Shown: positions 1 through 11,477, counted from the first letter of the stretch. The stretch: DNA of 64,000 bases from Trichosporon coremiiforme (GCA_039545355.1 BCJJ01000003.1:1695092-1759091), one strand, 5' to 3'. The notes: generated by a model from the sequence alone, not told the origin. A program made the numbers and translations.

Positions 1-1156
1 CCCGCGAGAAATTGCCACCCAACACGAAACCGTAGTAGCCGCCGGTAATGTACACAATGAGGAAGGGCACGGTTCCTGCTGATAAGCGCCGCAAAGTCGT
101 CGACTTACCAATCATCCGCTCCACTACGCCACAGATGACCCACTGAGCAAACATGTTCAGCAGGAAGTGAATGATGCCGACGTGAAGAAAGATGGGAGCG
201 ATGAAGCGCCAGGATTCTAAAGTCAGCTGCACCCAAAGCATCACCGCACGATCTGGCACTCCGTCGGGAAAGCCTCCATGACCACACAAGCTCTCAACGG
301 TGCAGGTCCTGGTAGAACTGCTGTTGGGTCAGTTGCAGTCCAATTATCATGACTAACGTTGTTGTGTCGTCCATGCACCGCAGTGCAAAGTCTGGAGGGA
401 CGCTTTTAACGAGTTTCATGCATCTGCAGGTCAGCTTACGGTCGTGCTCATGGCATACGGAACAAAACGGGCGCCAATGTTGATGAGAACTTCAAAGGAT
501 GGTCCGATCATGTAGTTGAAAGTCGGCTTTGTCGCGATGACACTCCCAGTCTTTTGCTTGTTCACGATGAGCTCCCAGATCATCAAGCATGACATGATAA
601 AGATCAGGCAATAAGTCATGATCGGCCACTTCTGAGGCAGAATGCTGGAACGCTTCCGGTTGATGGCTTCTTGCACTGGGACGTCCTTCTTGATACGCAG
701 CAGCACTAAGAGACGGCCGATGCCGGTGGCGAAGAGAATAGCTTCGATGAGCTGTCCTTGGTGAGAGAATGTCGGAGGGGGCGGTGGCCAAGACTCGGCG
801 GGTTTGCTTTTGTTGAGTGGCCGCATCTCCATGGCATCGGGCTGCTCAAACAGCGGGTTGTACTCGGTAGGGTTTGGACGAGCGACAGGCGTCTTTTGGG
901 ATGTGCTATCTGTGTAAGACCATGGCTCCTTGTAACGGCGACCTTCCATGCTGTCGCTGTATCCTGGACCACTGAAAGGAACAAATGAGGCATTTGGGTT
1001 GTAAGGCGTGTCGTGTTCTTGCTCATGGTCGTGCAACTGCTTGTCGGCGTACCGATCACTGTATCTGTCGTAGATGGGGGTTGAATCCACTGGATTGTCG
1101 AGACCATCGTTGCTGTGCGAAGGGTTTGCCTCGACGAAGGGGCGCCCAGACATCAT
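1..1156 (-). CDS. Rhomboid-family intramembrane protein (partial, cut by left edge)
   Basis: Start ATG at 1156. About 180 hydrophilic residues come first, rich in Asp, Ser and Pro, followed by a first membrane span (YCLIFIMSCLMIWELIV, about residues 182-198) and the family signature GPSFEVLINIGARFVP (about 218-233). After one or two introns between about 440 and 300, which I could not fix exactly, the frame resumes with LCGHGGFPDGVPD, the HVGIIHFLLNMF helix (the conserved histidine region before the active site) and ERMIG. A 33-nt intron at 76-108 then joins to TVPFLIVYITGGYYGF and VLGGNFS. The catalytic GxSG serine and the final His would lie beyond base 1, so activity cannot be judged. The order of motifs matches fungal rhomboids with six or seven membrane spans. 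The gene is divergent from the DinB-like gene. The family is clear; the middle exon borders are uncertain. Confidence 0.85.
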
Positions 1157-1788
1157 TGTGAAGGCTTATGGTCAATCGCTAGAATCAGCCTGGTGAGCGA
1201 ACGACAACGAGGAGTGAGAAGACGAAAAGCCGATTTGGATGGAGAGCATGGCAACATGAAGACCTCGATGGCTGTGCAGTGCAAGCGTTTGTGAAGAAGG
1301 AGGCGGAAGAAGAAGATCTGTGCACACATCTTCTTGCACACCGCAGTCGCGCGTCGCGTCTTGGCTTGGCTTGGTCGCAGCTGTCCCTGGGTCGGTGCGC
1401 CTCCACCACGTTACCGTATAGCAATCCAGCGACCGGCGGCCAGCGTCCACCAGGCCACAAGGTACCACCGCACAGCGCTATCTGGTCCCGTCACGGGAGC
1501 GGACCCAATCGCTAGAGGTGGGTGGTCGGATGCAGCTCATCATGTCCGTGTCCGCGAAAGAAGCTCGCGGTCAGCGGGCTCGCTGCTCGCCGGCCAGTCA
1601 ACATGCCTTAGACCTGGTTCACCCGCCAGTTCACCAAGTTGATGGACACAGATATCCCAGATTCGATGAATCGGATACGGAATGTACCACAATGCATGTC
1701 ACCAAATCCACCCTACATAAACTCTGCTGCGTTTACACTCTCTTCCGCACACGTTTCTTCCCGCCGTCGCACTCCTCGCCGCAACGCA
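1157..1788. promoter_or_regulatory. Divergent intergenic region between rhomboid and DinB-like genes
   Basis: Non-coding by inspection. It must hold the promoters and leaders of the two divergent genes. Seen from the rhomboid gene, the first roughly 90 nt upstream of its start contain no ATG. Short reading frames crossing the region have no recognisable domain or splice logic. Confidence 0.6.
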
Positions 1789-2569
1789 ATGGTGAGTCGT
1801 GCATCTTGTTTGTGCATGCTGACTCTGAGAAGCAATCCAAACGACAGCGATCCGCGTCTCTCGACCACTCGCTCGCAGGGCAAGCCAGGTCTCAGGACCC
1901 CTCCAGCCACCGCGATGGGCCCCACGCCCTCATCGAGCTCTCAATCTCACTCGTTGACTCTGCGATCGACCTCGTTGACGAGCACCTCACCGACGAGAAG
2001 CTCATTCATGACAGCAGTCTCATTCCTGGCGGGTCGCTTGGTAAACATTTGCGTCACGTCGAGGAAGCTTGGAGCGCGTTCCTCTCGCCTCTCCCGTCTG
2101 GGGCACAACCTCTCGTCATCAACTATGATGCTGTTCTGCCTGATTCACGCAAAGAGGTCGCCCGTGCTGTCGACGCCTGCCGGAACGCTTTCATCAGTGT
2201 CCGCGAAGGTCTCTGCAGCCTAGCTGACTCGAGTGATTTGTCTGGAGAGCTGGAACGTGATGTGACCGTTTTGTCGTTGTCGCCTGTCGAGCAGGAGTTC
2301 AGAAGTACGCTCGGTCGTGAGGTGAGTTACATCGGGTTTGTCACAGCTAATGTAAAGTTATGGTTTTGCGCTTTGCATACAATTCACCACTACACCATGA
2401 TTCGCACCATCGCTGTACACGAGCTAGTGAGCTGCTGCGACTTGCCGCACTGACGACACAGGACATTCCGCTTCCCGTTGACTTTGGCACTGCTCCGGCG
2501 ACCATCTTGTTCCGTGGTGAAGAATGGCGTCCCCCCAAGATTCCTGTGCAGTCGAAGGCAAAGTTGTAG
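1789..2569 (+). CDS. DinB/YfiT-like four-helix-bundle protein
   Basis: Four exons: 1789-1791, 1830-2321, 2358-2426 and 2462-2569, giving 223 residues. The first coding exon is just ATG and is followed at once by a 38-nt intron. The other introns are 36 and 35 nt. Two histidine-bearing helices are visible: GGSLGKHLRHVEE near residue 67 and WFCALHTIHHYTMIRTIA near residue 170. The C-terminal part reads PLPVDFGTAPATIL. This arrangement of His residues in separate helices is typical of the DinB/YfiT superfamily of putative metal-dependent enzymes, which is mainly bacterial. The substrate is unknown. The 36-nt intron is in frame and free of stops, so a retained-intron isoform would be readable. 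The tail is basic (KIPVQSKAKL). Superfamily assignment rests on motif pattern only. Confidence 0.75.
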
Positions 2570-2595
2570 ATGTCGTCTAACCACCGCGATGCTCA

Positions 2596-2611
2596 CCCCC
2601 CCCCCCCCCCC
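2596..2611. repeat. Homopolymer of 16 C
   Basis: An uninterrupted run of 16 cytosines, 26 nt after the stop of the DinB-like gene and 159 nt before the Rds3 start. It could be a length-variable tract or a site of sequencing error. Confidence 0.9.
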
Positions 2612-2680
2612 GTTGTATCATTATTGCACGATGCATGTCATGTATCTTCCGTACCTGAACTCACGTCGGTGGCGAATCAG

Positions 2681-2688
2681 TCACGTGA
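2681..2688. promoter_or_regulatory. TCACGTGA palindrome upstream of RDS3
   Basis: A perfect 8-bp palindrome 82 nt before the Rds3 ATG. It contains the CACGTG E-box bound by Cbf1 and other bHLH factors in fungi. The same 8-mer occurs upstream of TRAX and SLY1 in this window. Binding is inferred. Confidence 0.5.
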
Positions 2689-2770
2689 CAACGGTCCTCA
2701 GATATCTCGACAACAAAGTCGTCGACTTAGTCAGATCGTCATCATCCACAATACTCGTCGTCGGTTCAAC

Positions 2771-3420
2771 ATGGTGAGCAGCAACAGGTGTGACGGGACA
2801 CTGATCATCGCAGTCGAAGCATCATACCGGTAAGCGACATTCATGATGGCACCGCTAATTTGAGACCTTCTCATGTGCAGGCGTCAGCCTGGCGTCGGTG
2901 AGTTGCAATTCGTGGCCTGTCGGCATCTAATGTGCGCTGACCTTCAGCGATTGGCAGAGTGTGCGAGAAGTGTGACGGTAAATGGTATGTCCTGTGTTGA
3001 TCTGTACCAGCTGACACGAAGCCCCGTGTGCGATTCTTACGTTCGCCCGATGACCCTCGTCCATATCTGCGACGAGTGCGCCTGTGAGTAAGACTGAGAA
3101 ATGCCCGTCTAACTTGCAGTCGGAAACGGTGCTTCCCGCTGCATTGTCTGCGGCACGAACGGTGAGTACACGGCCGCGCAATATAGCTGATCGAATAGCC
3201 ATCTCAGACGCTTATTACTGCACCGAGTGCACCCGATTGGAGAAAGACCGAGACGGATGTCCAAGGATCGTCAATGTGAGAACCTATGAGGTTGCGCTGC
3301 TAACCGAAACAGCTGGGTACTTCTCGAGTGGACGCTTTCTACGAACGGAAGAAACAAGGGTGGGTCGTGAAGTCTTCGGCCACTGACCTTAGACAACAAG
3401 GAGGATTCAAACGAGGATAG
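2771..3420 (+). CDS. RDS3: Splicing factor Rds3 / PHF5A (SF3b subunit)
   Basis: Nine exons: 2771-2773, 2814-2829, 2865-2897, 2948-2984, 3022-3083, 3120-3161, 3199-3275, 3313-3359 and 3393-3420. The joined product has 114 residues, the usual family length. It begins MSKHHTDLLMCRRQPG, carries the zinc-knot cysteines (CEKCDGKCPVC, CDEC, CIVCG, YYCTEC) and continues EKDRDGCPRIVN to a basic GGFKRG end. PHF5A/Rds3 is a small, almost invariant core subunit of SF3b in the U2 snRNP and helps hold the branch-point adenosine. Exon 1 is only the start codon and exon 2 only 16 nt. Introns are 40, 35, 50, 37, 36, 37, 37 and 33 nt. Two acceptors are unusual: GAG before exon 3 and AAG before exon 5. The protein alignment forces every junction, so the model is firm. 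Confidence 0.95.
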
Positions 3421-4606
3421 CGATCTGTTCTTCGACATGTATACCTGCGAGCTTTCGGCGATTCTAGTGGTCTGACAGCTTTCACATTCCTTTGGTGCCT
3501 CTCGTGTGCGTATTATTGCTACCGTCAAGGGAAAGAGTTGCGGCGTACGTACGGCCGACGCCGGTAAGGCGAACACTCCGTGCTGGGCATGATTCTGACA
3601 ATGCGACAAGCGCAAGCCGATGGGCCAGAGCGCACAACACCAGCACATCCCTTCACCAGCTCCTGCTCGCGTGTATGACGCGCTCTCCCCGCATGTCGTT
3701 CACTCCGAACTGTTGCCGTCCTGAGTCAGAATGTCCCGCCGACGTGCGATACTGCTCTTTAATTTATCTCTGTTCCCTCCTCACTCTTCATCAGGTCCGC
3801 TCATAGGAAACGCGGATGCCGACTGATACAGATTTTCCACTCTGTGGTTTGACTGTCGTCAACAAAGTCGAACACCATCATAGCGCTATAGATGTTGCGT
3901 GAGCTGTTGCGTGCTTGCCCCTGGCTTCAGGAGGCCTTCAGATAGCTGGACCGACGACATAGCTGTGCCATTTCGCTCCAGGACCAGGTGGATCTCCCGT
4001 TGTGCGAGTGGATTATGCGTTAGCAGAAGGAGGTGCAAGGGTGACTTTGGTGCCATGGAAAGGCTGTCGCGTGCGGATGGCAACGCGCTCGATTATGTTC
4101 TCCATCCCGTCCCCTGCTTAGCCCAGGTATGTCCGGACCACTGCCTGCTGTAGGGCAGGGGAGACGGACATGCATGGCCTCTGAATGTGTAGGAAAATGC
4201 GAAGAACCGTCTGTGGGCTAATCGAGATTGGGCAAGTTGACATGGCGATGGTGACCTGGTGCAACACGGTGGTCACTACAGAGTTCGTTGGCACAAACAT
4301 GCATAGTTGACCAGTTCGTAGGCCCAAGCATGCGATATTTACCAGAGTTCGTCGGTCCAACAGGCAATGCTGACTGGAGCATACAGATCCTTCGTCCTTC
4401 GCATGCAAGAGGTGCATCGAGTGCCAGTTTGTCGATATCTGTTACATGATGAGGGGCTCCGCGGTGCACAAGCCTAATCGCGCCTCGCCCTAGGATGTTG
4501 TGATGACGTTGTAGATCCGACAGGGTCCACGATCCACGATCGACTTGGACACTTGGATTTTGACATCTGTCTACCTCTACCGCATCCGACCAACAACCGT
4601 CCCACG
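3421..4606. other. Intergenic region, no gene recognised
   Basis: About 1.2 kb between Rds3 and the synaptojanin-like gene. Frames of up to 125 codons on either strand lack domain signatures, and I could not chain them with mini-introns into anything familiar. It holds a three-copy degenerate repeat near 4281-4378 and presumably the promoter of the downstream gene. Confidence 0.6.
4281..4378. repeat. Degenerate tandem repeat, three units of about 31-33 bp
   Basis: The core AGTTCGTnGG followed by CmAACA/GCATGC-like sequence recurs with GTTCGT at 4283, 4314 and 4347, so spacings are 31 and 33 bp. The units are diverged. The repeat lies 230-325 nt before the start codon of the next gene and may be a promoter repeat. 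Confidence 0.5.
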
Positions 4607-7600
4607 ATGCCTGCTCGGCTGTACCTTCGGCCTCAACCCCGAGCATTCTACTTGCTGACCGAGACGCATGCTCTGGTCTTTCGACAGCCCGGGAGTGAGG
4701 AAACGAAAGCCAGCCGGTCTGTGGTGGTCGCAGAGTTTCTCCCTCTAGATCAGGTCGATACGGCGGACTTGGTGTCTGTCCCGCATGCGAGGAATGTAGA
4801 AGGAGTACTAGGCGTTACCAGTGTTCCCAGCGGTGAGCTTGAGAATGTTCTTGCAGCAGCTGATTATTAGAACGATCGTCGGTTCCCGAGATCTTCTTGA
4901 TACTGCTCACTGTCTCCTCGCCTTTAGCTCCCATCCTCCCAGGGTCTTCAATGCGCCCAGCGCGGGTGGTCTCTGTTGAGTTTCTGTCTCTGACCTCTTC
5001 TTTCTGGGATACGCCCTCAGGAGACCCGGTGTTAGGCAATTTCGATTACGACGAGGAGAATGACAACTTTGCCTACCAGCGACAACCGCAAGGGACGACC
5101 ATGGCCTTGAGCCAGGCTGCATTGCAAGGCATGGAAGACCCTTGCCTAGGAATGAAAAAGTATATCGAGACAGGAGGATTCTACCACGCCAAGCAATGCG
5201 GCTGGGACATTTCAGTGCGCCTTGGGTCAGATGGAGTACGCACTTGGGCTTCTCAGCCAGGGCAGGGAGCGAGCCCGCTGGAAACGCTGGACGACCATTT
5301 CGTGTGGAACGCAAACTTGCTGGCGCCCTTCTTAAAGTTTCGCAATAATCTGCCGCCACAGATGCGAGACGAATTGGACGAGCAGGCGCTGCTGTTGCCA
5401 ATCATCCAAGGCTTCGTCGGCACCGCGCCGATCGTCGGGTATACGAGCGCCTCAGAGACCGCCGCTCTGTCTCTGATTTCCAGGCTGAGCTGCAAGCGCG
5501 CAGGAGCACGATTCCGAACAAGAGGTATCGATGACGATGGGAATGTTGCCAACTTTGTTGAAACGGAAAGTATTCTTTGCGTGCAAGACATCTGCACGTC
5601 ATACGTCCAGGTGCGAGGAAGCGTGCCGCTGTTCTGGCAGCAGCCACAACAGGGGCTCGGAACGCTGCAGCAAAAGGTCGAAATCACCCGCCCCCCGCAG
5701 GCATCGCAACCGGCCTTTGACAAGCACTTTATGAAGCTGCTAGACCACTACCAGTCTGTGCACGTCATCAACCTGCTTGGACAGAAGGACGCCGAGGCGC
5801 TTCTTTCAAGCATCTACTCGGACCATTTCAACCAACTACGCAACTCTTTACCGCCAAAGGCGACGCCAGAATCTCTGGGCCAGGACAACCTAGAGTACAC
5901 ACCTTACGACTTCCACTCGGTTGTCAAGTTTGGCGGTCACGACGCTGTAAGGAGCGACTTTTCCACTTCGGGCGAGATCAACAGATCCATTGACAAGTTT
6001 GACTACACCGCAGTCGATGCGGCAACCGGAGTCGTCATTCAGCACCAGCACGGCGTTTTCCGTGAAAACTGCCTAGACTGCTTGGATCGCACCAACTTTG
6101 TGCAGGACGTAGTCTCCACCTTGGCTCTCCGACGCTTCCTTGCCTCGTACGGTTCCCCGTTGCTCAACAGCCCAAGTCTCTGGGCTGCTCATCGCGAGCT
6201 GTGGGCCGACAACGGTGACCGACTTAGCAAGACTTATGCCGGAACAGGCGCTTTGAATACTAGCGCAACTCGGACCGGCAGGAAGACATTCGCAGGACTG
6301 CTCAGTGACGCCACGAAGAGCGTCAGTCGTGCCTACATCAACAACTTTCAAGACAAGGGCAAGCAGCGGGCGATCGACATGTTACTGGGATTGATGGCTG
6401 GCCAGCGACCTGTCATCCTGTTCGACCCCGTTGGCGATTCGGTGCACAACGCACTTGTTGCGCAAAAATCGCAGTACTCCACCCCGCACCATTTGACACT
6501 ATTCAGCGGCACCTGGAACTTGAATGGACGCGCTCCTGCAGAGCCACTCGATGCGTGGCTGTTCCCTTCCGGTCAACCCACGGCCGACATCTACGCGGTG
6601 GCATTCCAAGAAATTGTCGAGCTGACCCCGCAACAGATTGTCGTGACTGACCCGGCAAAGAAGTGAGTAGGCAGCCTTAACCATACTGACCGCTGCAGAC
6701 GTGTGTGGGAAGGGGTCTTGATGGACACTTTCAACAGCCATTTCAAGCAGGGCGAGTTCCTTCTTATGCGTAGCGAACAGCTCGTGGGAACAGCTCTCAT
6801 GGTGGTGGTGAGGTCGTCACTGCTCCCGGCCATCCGCAACATCGAGTACGCAGAGAAGAAGACTGGTCTCCAGGGGCTTAGCGGTAACAAGGGCGGAATT
6901 GGTGTCCGGTTCGACCTCTACGATGCCTCTGTTTGTCTCATGACTTGCCACCTCGCTGCAGGGCAGTCCAACTTTGCAGATCGTAACGCCGACTACCGCA
7001 CTATCTCGCATGGCCTGGTCTTCCTTCGAGGTAAAACGATAGACAGCCATGAGTGAAGTCCTTTCTCGTGGTAACGCTAACAGATAGTATTGTGGTTTGG
7101 GGCTCAGACCTGGTGAGATTTTGACTGGGCTGTTGAAGCTGACGGCAGAACTACCGCATCAACCTATCAAACGAAGAAGTTCGTCATTACGCAGTCAGCG
7201 ACGAGCTCGATCCCCTCGTAGCTTCAGACCAGCTCACTCTTGCTCGTGACGATGGCCAAGTGTTTGTCGGCTACGAAGAAGGAGCGATCACCTTCCGTCC
7301 GACGTATAAATAGTTTGTGCTCGTTCACTTTGCAGCGCTTACTCTCAGTGACAACGGGACGGACGACTATGATACCTCGGAGAAGCATAGAATCCCAGCG
7401 TGGACTGGTACGTCAACGTCGTATTGTCTACTGACGCTCCGCAGACCGAGTCCTATACAAGGGCGAAGGGGTGAGTGCCCCAGATTGATGTCATTTAACG
7501 CTAGCTCTCCCTACTGGATTATAACTGTGCCGAATTGCGCACGTCCGATCACCGCCCTGTCTACGCCGTGTTCGATCTAACGGTCGATGACGTAGACGAA

Positions 7601-8419
7601 GCGAAGAAAGTTGCCCTGGCTGACGAGTTGGTAAACAATGCACGGAGCAAGGCTGGCGCAAAGATAGACGACAGGGTAGAGAGCGCCGCTCAGGGCGGAG
7701 TGAGGTCACTGGTGAAGGAGTTTACCTCTGTGTCTCTCGCACCTACGCCGTCTACGTCGCCCAAACCGCCGGCGCCGCCTATCTCAAGGGACGGCAAGCC
7801 GAAACCCAGGACGAACGCGGCGCACACAGCCGCCGGGCCGGCACGTGTAGCTCGGCCGCCGCCTCTGCCACCTCGTTCCAATTCCACCTGTTCGGTCAGC
7901 AGCGTCCCCTACGAACCAAGGCGACGAGCACCACCTCCTGTGCCGGCTTCGGATTTCCGCAAGCTCGGCCTCCCCACGTCCAGCGCCGAGATCACTCCTG
8001 TAGCGACGGGAGACTTCGTACTAGTTCCGTCGCCCTCAAAACCGCCTCCTCTCCCTCCTCGCTCGACCGCGTCAAACAAAGCACCTGCTCTGCCACAGAA
8101 GAACGCCACAAAAGATGTTCCCGCCATTCCTCCGCGTCCTGCGAAAGCAGTGACGAAGAAGGCGACGCTGGACATGGACTCGGCTCCGCCCGATGGGCTG
8201 GACGAGCCCGTCCTCAGTCCGGACAATATGGCCTCGCCGCCGACGAGCCAACCCAAAGAGGACTCGCAACCTGAGTCTCCGAAGGCTGCAGTTCCGAAGA
8301 AGACGCCGCCTGCAGTGGCCACGAAACCTGCCCAGTTAAAGGCTGCGGTACATCGCCCTGAGGCACCAGCAGCACCTCCAAAGCCCAGCCAGCTGAAGGG
8401 CAAACCTGTCATAGAGTAG
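4607..8419 (+). CDS. Synaptojanin-type polyphosphoinositide phosphatase (SAC + 5-phosphatase)
   Basis: Eight exons: 4607-4832, 4871-6662, 6699-7030, 7084-7112, 7149-7312, 7349-7407, 7445-7470 and 7505-8419, giving 1,180 residues. The N-terminal SAC domain (about 1-590) carries an intact CX5R(T) loop, CLDCLDRT, near residue 476. The inositol 5-phosphatase domain (about 615-905) shows GTWNLNG, FQEIVELTPQQIV, LSGNKGGI, DLNYRI, FRPTYKY, HRIPAWTDRVLY and SDHRPVY. The tail (about 905-1180) is Pro-rich with repeated PPLPPRS, typical SH3-binding sequence. The architecture matches yeast Inp52/Inp53 and animal synaptojanin, which act on PI(4,5)P2 and on PI3P/PI4P at endocytic sites and the trans-Golgi. 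Both catalytic halves look active, unlike yeast Inp51, whose SAC loop is degenerate. Introns are 34-53 nt. I cannot say which yeast paralogue it matches best. Confidence 0.95.
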
Positions 8420-10884
8420 AAATCATCTCTTCACATCTGCATCTGATTTTCATGCGTTCAAAAGTTTGCCTTCTGTCCGTGACGCCGGTGTCCGAACCAC
8501 GACCTGGCGTCAAATTCCACCATATCACTGTTCAAGCTCGAGGCTCAGGGACGGAAATACCAGGCATACGCTGTCCTACGGCCCCAGATGAACGAGCAAT
8601 CAAGCAGGGCCCACGCCCCCACGGGTCTGAGCGTATAGCGGTTAAACGCGAGACATGATGAACAGAATTTGTGGGAGCCGAAACATGATCGCCCCAACGC
8701 AGCGCGTAGCGGTTTTTCCACGCAAGTCGAGTTAGACTGCAACATTGAACGCAGACAAGCTCGCCAGTTAAGTTACAATTTCCAGGAACACATCGGGTGA
8801 TAAACTCTAAAAGCAGGAACCGAATGGAAGTGGGCAGCGAGGACCCGGGCGCCCACAAACATCCAGAGAATCATGTGTGCTGAGATGGAAGGCACAGTGA
8901 GTGCGCGGGTCGTTGATGCATTACGAGAAGACACCCCCGCTCGAACCTTGATGCGTTGGTCCCGGGTGCAGTACGGAAGTGATTGCGCGAAACGCGCAGG
9001 ACGACTCTCGTTTCAGCCGCGCGTCCACTTGGGCGTTTCAGCCAGTGACACGACTTTGCTGCCGATTCCCAAAAGTTTATCCAGCCTTGCATGTTTCATG
9101 GGTTTCGTTTCGGGAGGGTGCAACGTGCAACGTGCCCCGTTACCACGTCGCACCTGCATACTACGAAGCACGATTCTGCCACGTTGTCCAAAAACGTCTG
9201 CATCTACGCAGTCACAGGGCGCACAGTCGTCGCTGGGCGTCCGAAGGTTCGCCGAGCGGGCTAGAGGACAGCAACGGTCAACGCAACAGGGCAGTGCAGC
9301 GGCGTTCGATAATATGAAGCGGCGGCGTGGAGATTTGCGTCGAGTGCTGAGGCTGGCTCAGGCGCGCGGGCGGCGCCCGACACCGGTGCGGGGCGGGCCT
9401 GGAGGCGCTCCGATGGCTGCGCGCTAGACTTCCAGTGTTACGCCTGTTCCGAGGGCGTGCTCATGCAACGCCTGCGGCGCAGAGACGGGAGACTACGGGC
9501 TACGATGCGGCGTCGCTCGTGAAAAAACGTCCCCAGCCCCGAACATGCACCCTCCATTCCCGTGTATATCCTGCGCATCCTGCGGCGGTGCCGGAGCGCC
9601 ATTGCTAGCGCGCCGGCCACCCGGCCCGGTGGCTTACACGATTCCATGTTGCCCATGCACATGCGCACACGGGCGGAGAGGACTCGTCGCCCGACAGTGG
9701 GACCGCCATGGGACCCTGGGTGCACGACGATCCTGAGTTCGGTGGCCGGCGTTGCTTGTATGATAGCCTTCGGCGTTCCTGTGTGTTCCTGGGCTTTCCT
9801 GCTACAGCTCTATCAGTTGACGACATGGCTGGCAGTGCAAGGCCAGGGTGCGCACACCCTCAATCACCAGCCTCACTCTCGTCTTGCAAAGTGTTGACAT
9901 GATACGCACAATGTGTCAGGCGTGTCCTGAATGTAGCATGTCAGGTGCGATTAGCTGCGATTCTGCGACCTCTTCATTACCTTTGGGCACCCCAAGGAGC
10001 ACCCTTCTTCGACATCAATTGGCGTCGACCCCTTGCAAATGACAGAAGCCCTTCACAGTCCCACTGTGCTCCGCGGGCCGGTCGGCTGACCAGCATTCTC
10101 AGAAGCAAACCTTGACCCGCGTGCTGGGCTATAGCTTCTCAGTTTCCCCTCCCTCCGAGCTTCCTTACGGCTTGCACTGATTAGGCTTGGAAAAAGTACC
10201 CAAGTGGTAATTATCGGGTGTGCTTCCGCGACATGCGCGACGGACGTCGCACAGGTATGCAATGTGCCAGTGCTTACTCGGTCCCGGTGGTGGGCACGGC
10301 GGTCCGGAGCACGTTCTTGGTTACCAAAGGTAAGCAGTCGATCCATGCCGTAAGGAGTTGTCAGGCTGTAACGCGCTAAGAAGTATCCGACTGGCAAGGC
10401 TTCTGTGGAGCTGCAAGCTCGTGCTTCGTTGCAGAGGGGTACTATGCAGTCTGGATAGCTGGACAGCTGACTGATCACGAGACAACCCTCACACACTAAG
10501 GCGACGAAATGACATGGGTGGTGTCGATGGTGAATTAAACAACAAACACGACAGGTCAGAATGCGCATCCAGTGATCACTTGGCTCAGGGCTGGTGCAAG
10601 CCACCGGTGAGGACAAAGGCTTTGGCCTGACTGGCTTACAGTGTGCTTTGCTTGTATGGTAATCTGGCTGCCGGCTGCCGGACCGCTGGAAGGAGGACGC
10701 AGAAAATCAGACGCGAGGCGCAGCAGGCGGCCGTATTCTCTCGGGACAGTCTGCAGAGAGCGAACGGCAAGCGCTCAGGACGCCTTCAGACGCTCAGGAG
10801 CCGGTCGTCGCACTGGCGCACAGGCGCACTGGCTGTGGGCATGGCTGGCAGCTTTCGAAGCAAGGCTGTCGATGTTGCTAACGC

Positions 10885-10996
10885 GCACTGGCAGCTGGCA
10901 GCCCTGGGGCCCTTGCGCACGCCTTGCATCCCCTGAGCGCCCTGCATGCCCTGTTCACCCCTGGCGTCCCTGCGCACCCTGTCCCCTGCCCGTGCC
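10885..10996. repeat. Low-complexity CCCTG-rich segment
   Basis: Irregular recurrence of CCCTG and GCCCTG words separated by 6-15 nt. It has no fixed period. It is probably simple-sequence drift, and I see no coding sense in it. Confidence 0.45.
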
Positions 10997-11435
10997 ATAC
11001 GTCTTGTCAACACATAGGTTGTGATGGTTCGATGCCTTGCTCGCTCTGCAAATCTGACCGTCGTGCACTACTCGCGATGCGCACTTGGCAGGGGGAGCAA
11101 GATGGCCCACTAGCCAGTTCCGAAAGGGGACAGAGGGATGCGTAGTATGCGCCATCATCAACCCATCCTGCCCCAGCCCATCACCCAGCTACACGCGCGG
11201 GGAAGCTCACCGCACCGCCGCACTGTCCACTGCATCATGTCAGTCCGTCTGGCCGTCTGCCGATGTGCCAGATACGGCCCGCCCGGAACTTCAACCTACA
11301 CGGCTGTCCGTGCGAGGACGACGGGGGACGCGAGGAACATCCGTCCGGCTGCGGGGTACACGCGCATACAGCGACTGTGTGCTAAATAATGATGAATTAC
11401 GTTTTCGGCAATTTCAATCGAATCAATCCAATCCG

Positions 11436-11477
11436 ATCCTTGATCCTTGGTCCTTGGTCCTTGATCCTTGATCCTTG
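11436..11477 (+). repeat. Six tandem copies of a 7-mer (RTCCTTG)
   Basis: Six back-to-back units with only the first base varying: ATCCTTG, ATCCTTG, GTCCTTG, GTCCTTG, ATCCTTG, ATCCTTG. It lies about 775 nt before the RhoGAP start, at the border where ATG-poor pyrimidine-rich leader sequence begins. It may be a promoter element array or a plain minisatellite. Confidence 0.9.

Noticed and set aside
8873..9427. 184-codon plus-strand frame in the gene-poor stretch
   Set aside because: Arg/Ser-rich composition, no domain, no splice pattern and overlapping frames of equal length.
10053..10616. 187-codon minus-strand frame
   Set aside because: Cys/His/Arg-scattered composition like translated non-coding DNA; no family resemblance.
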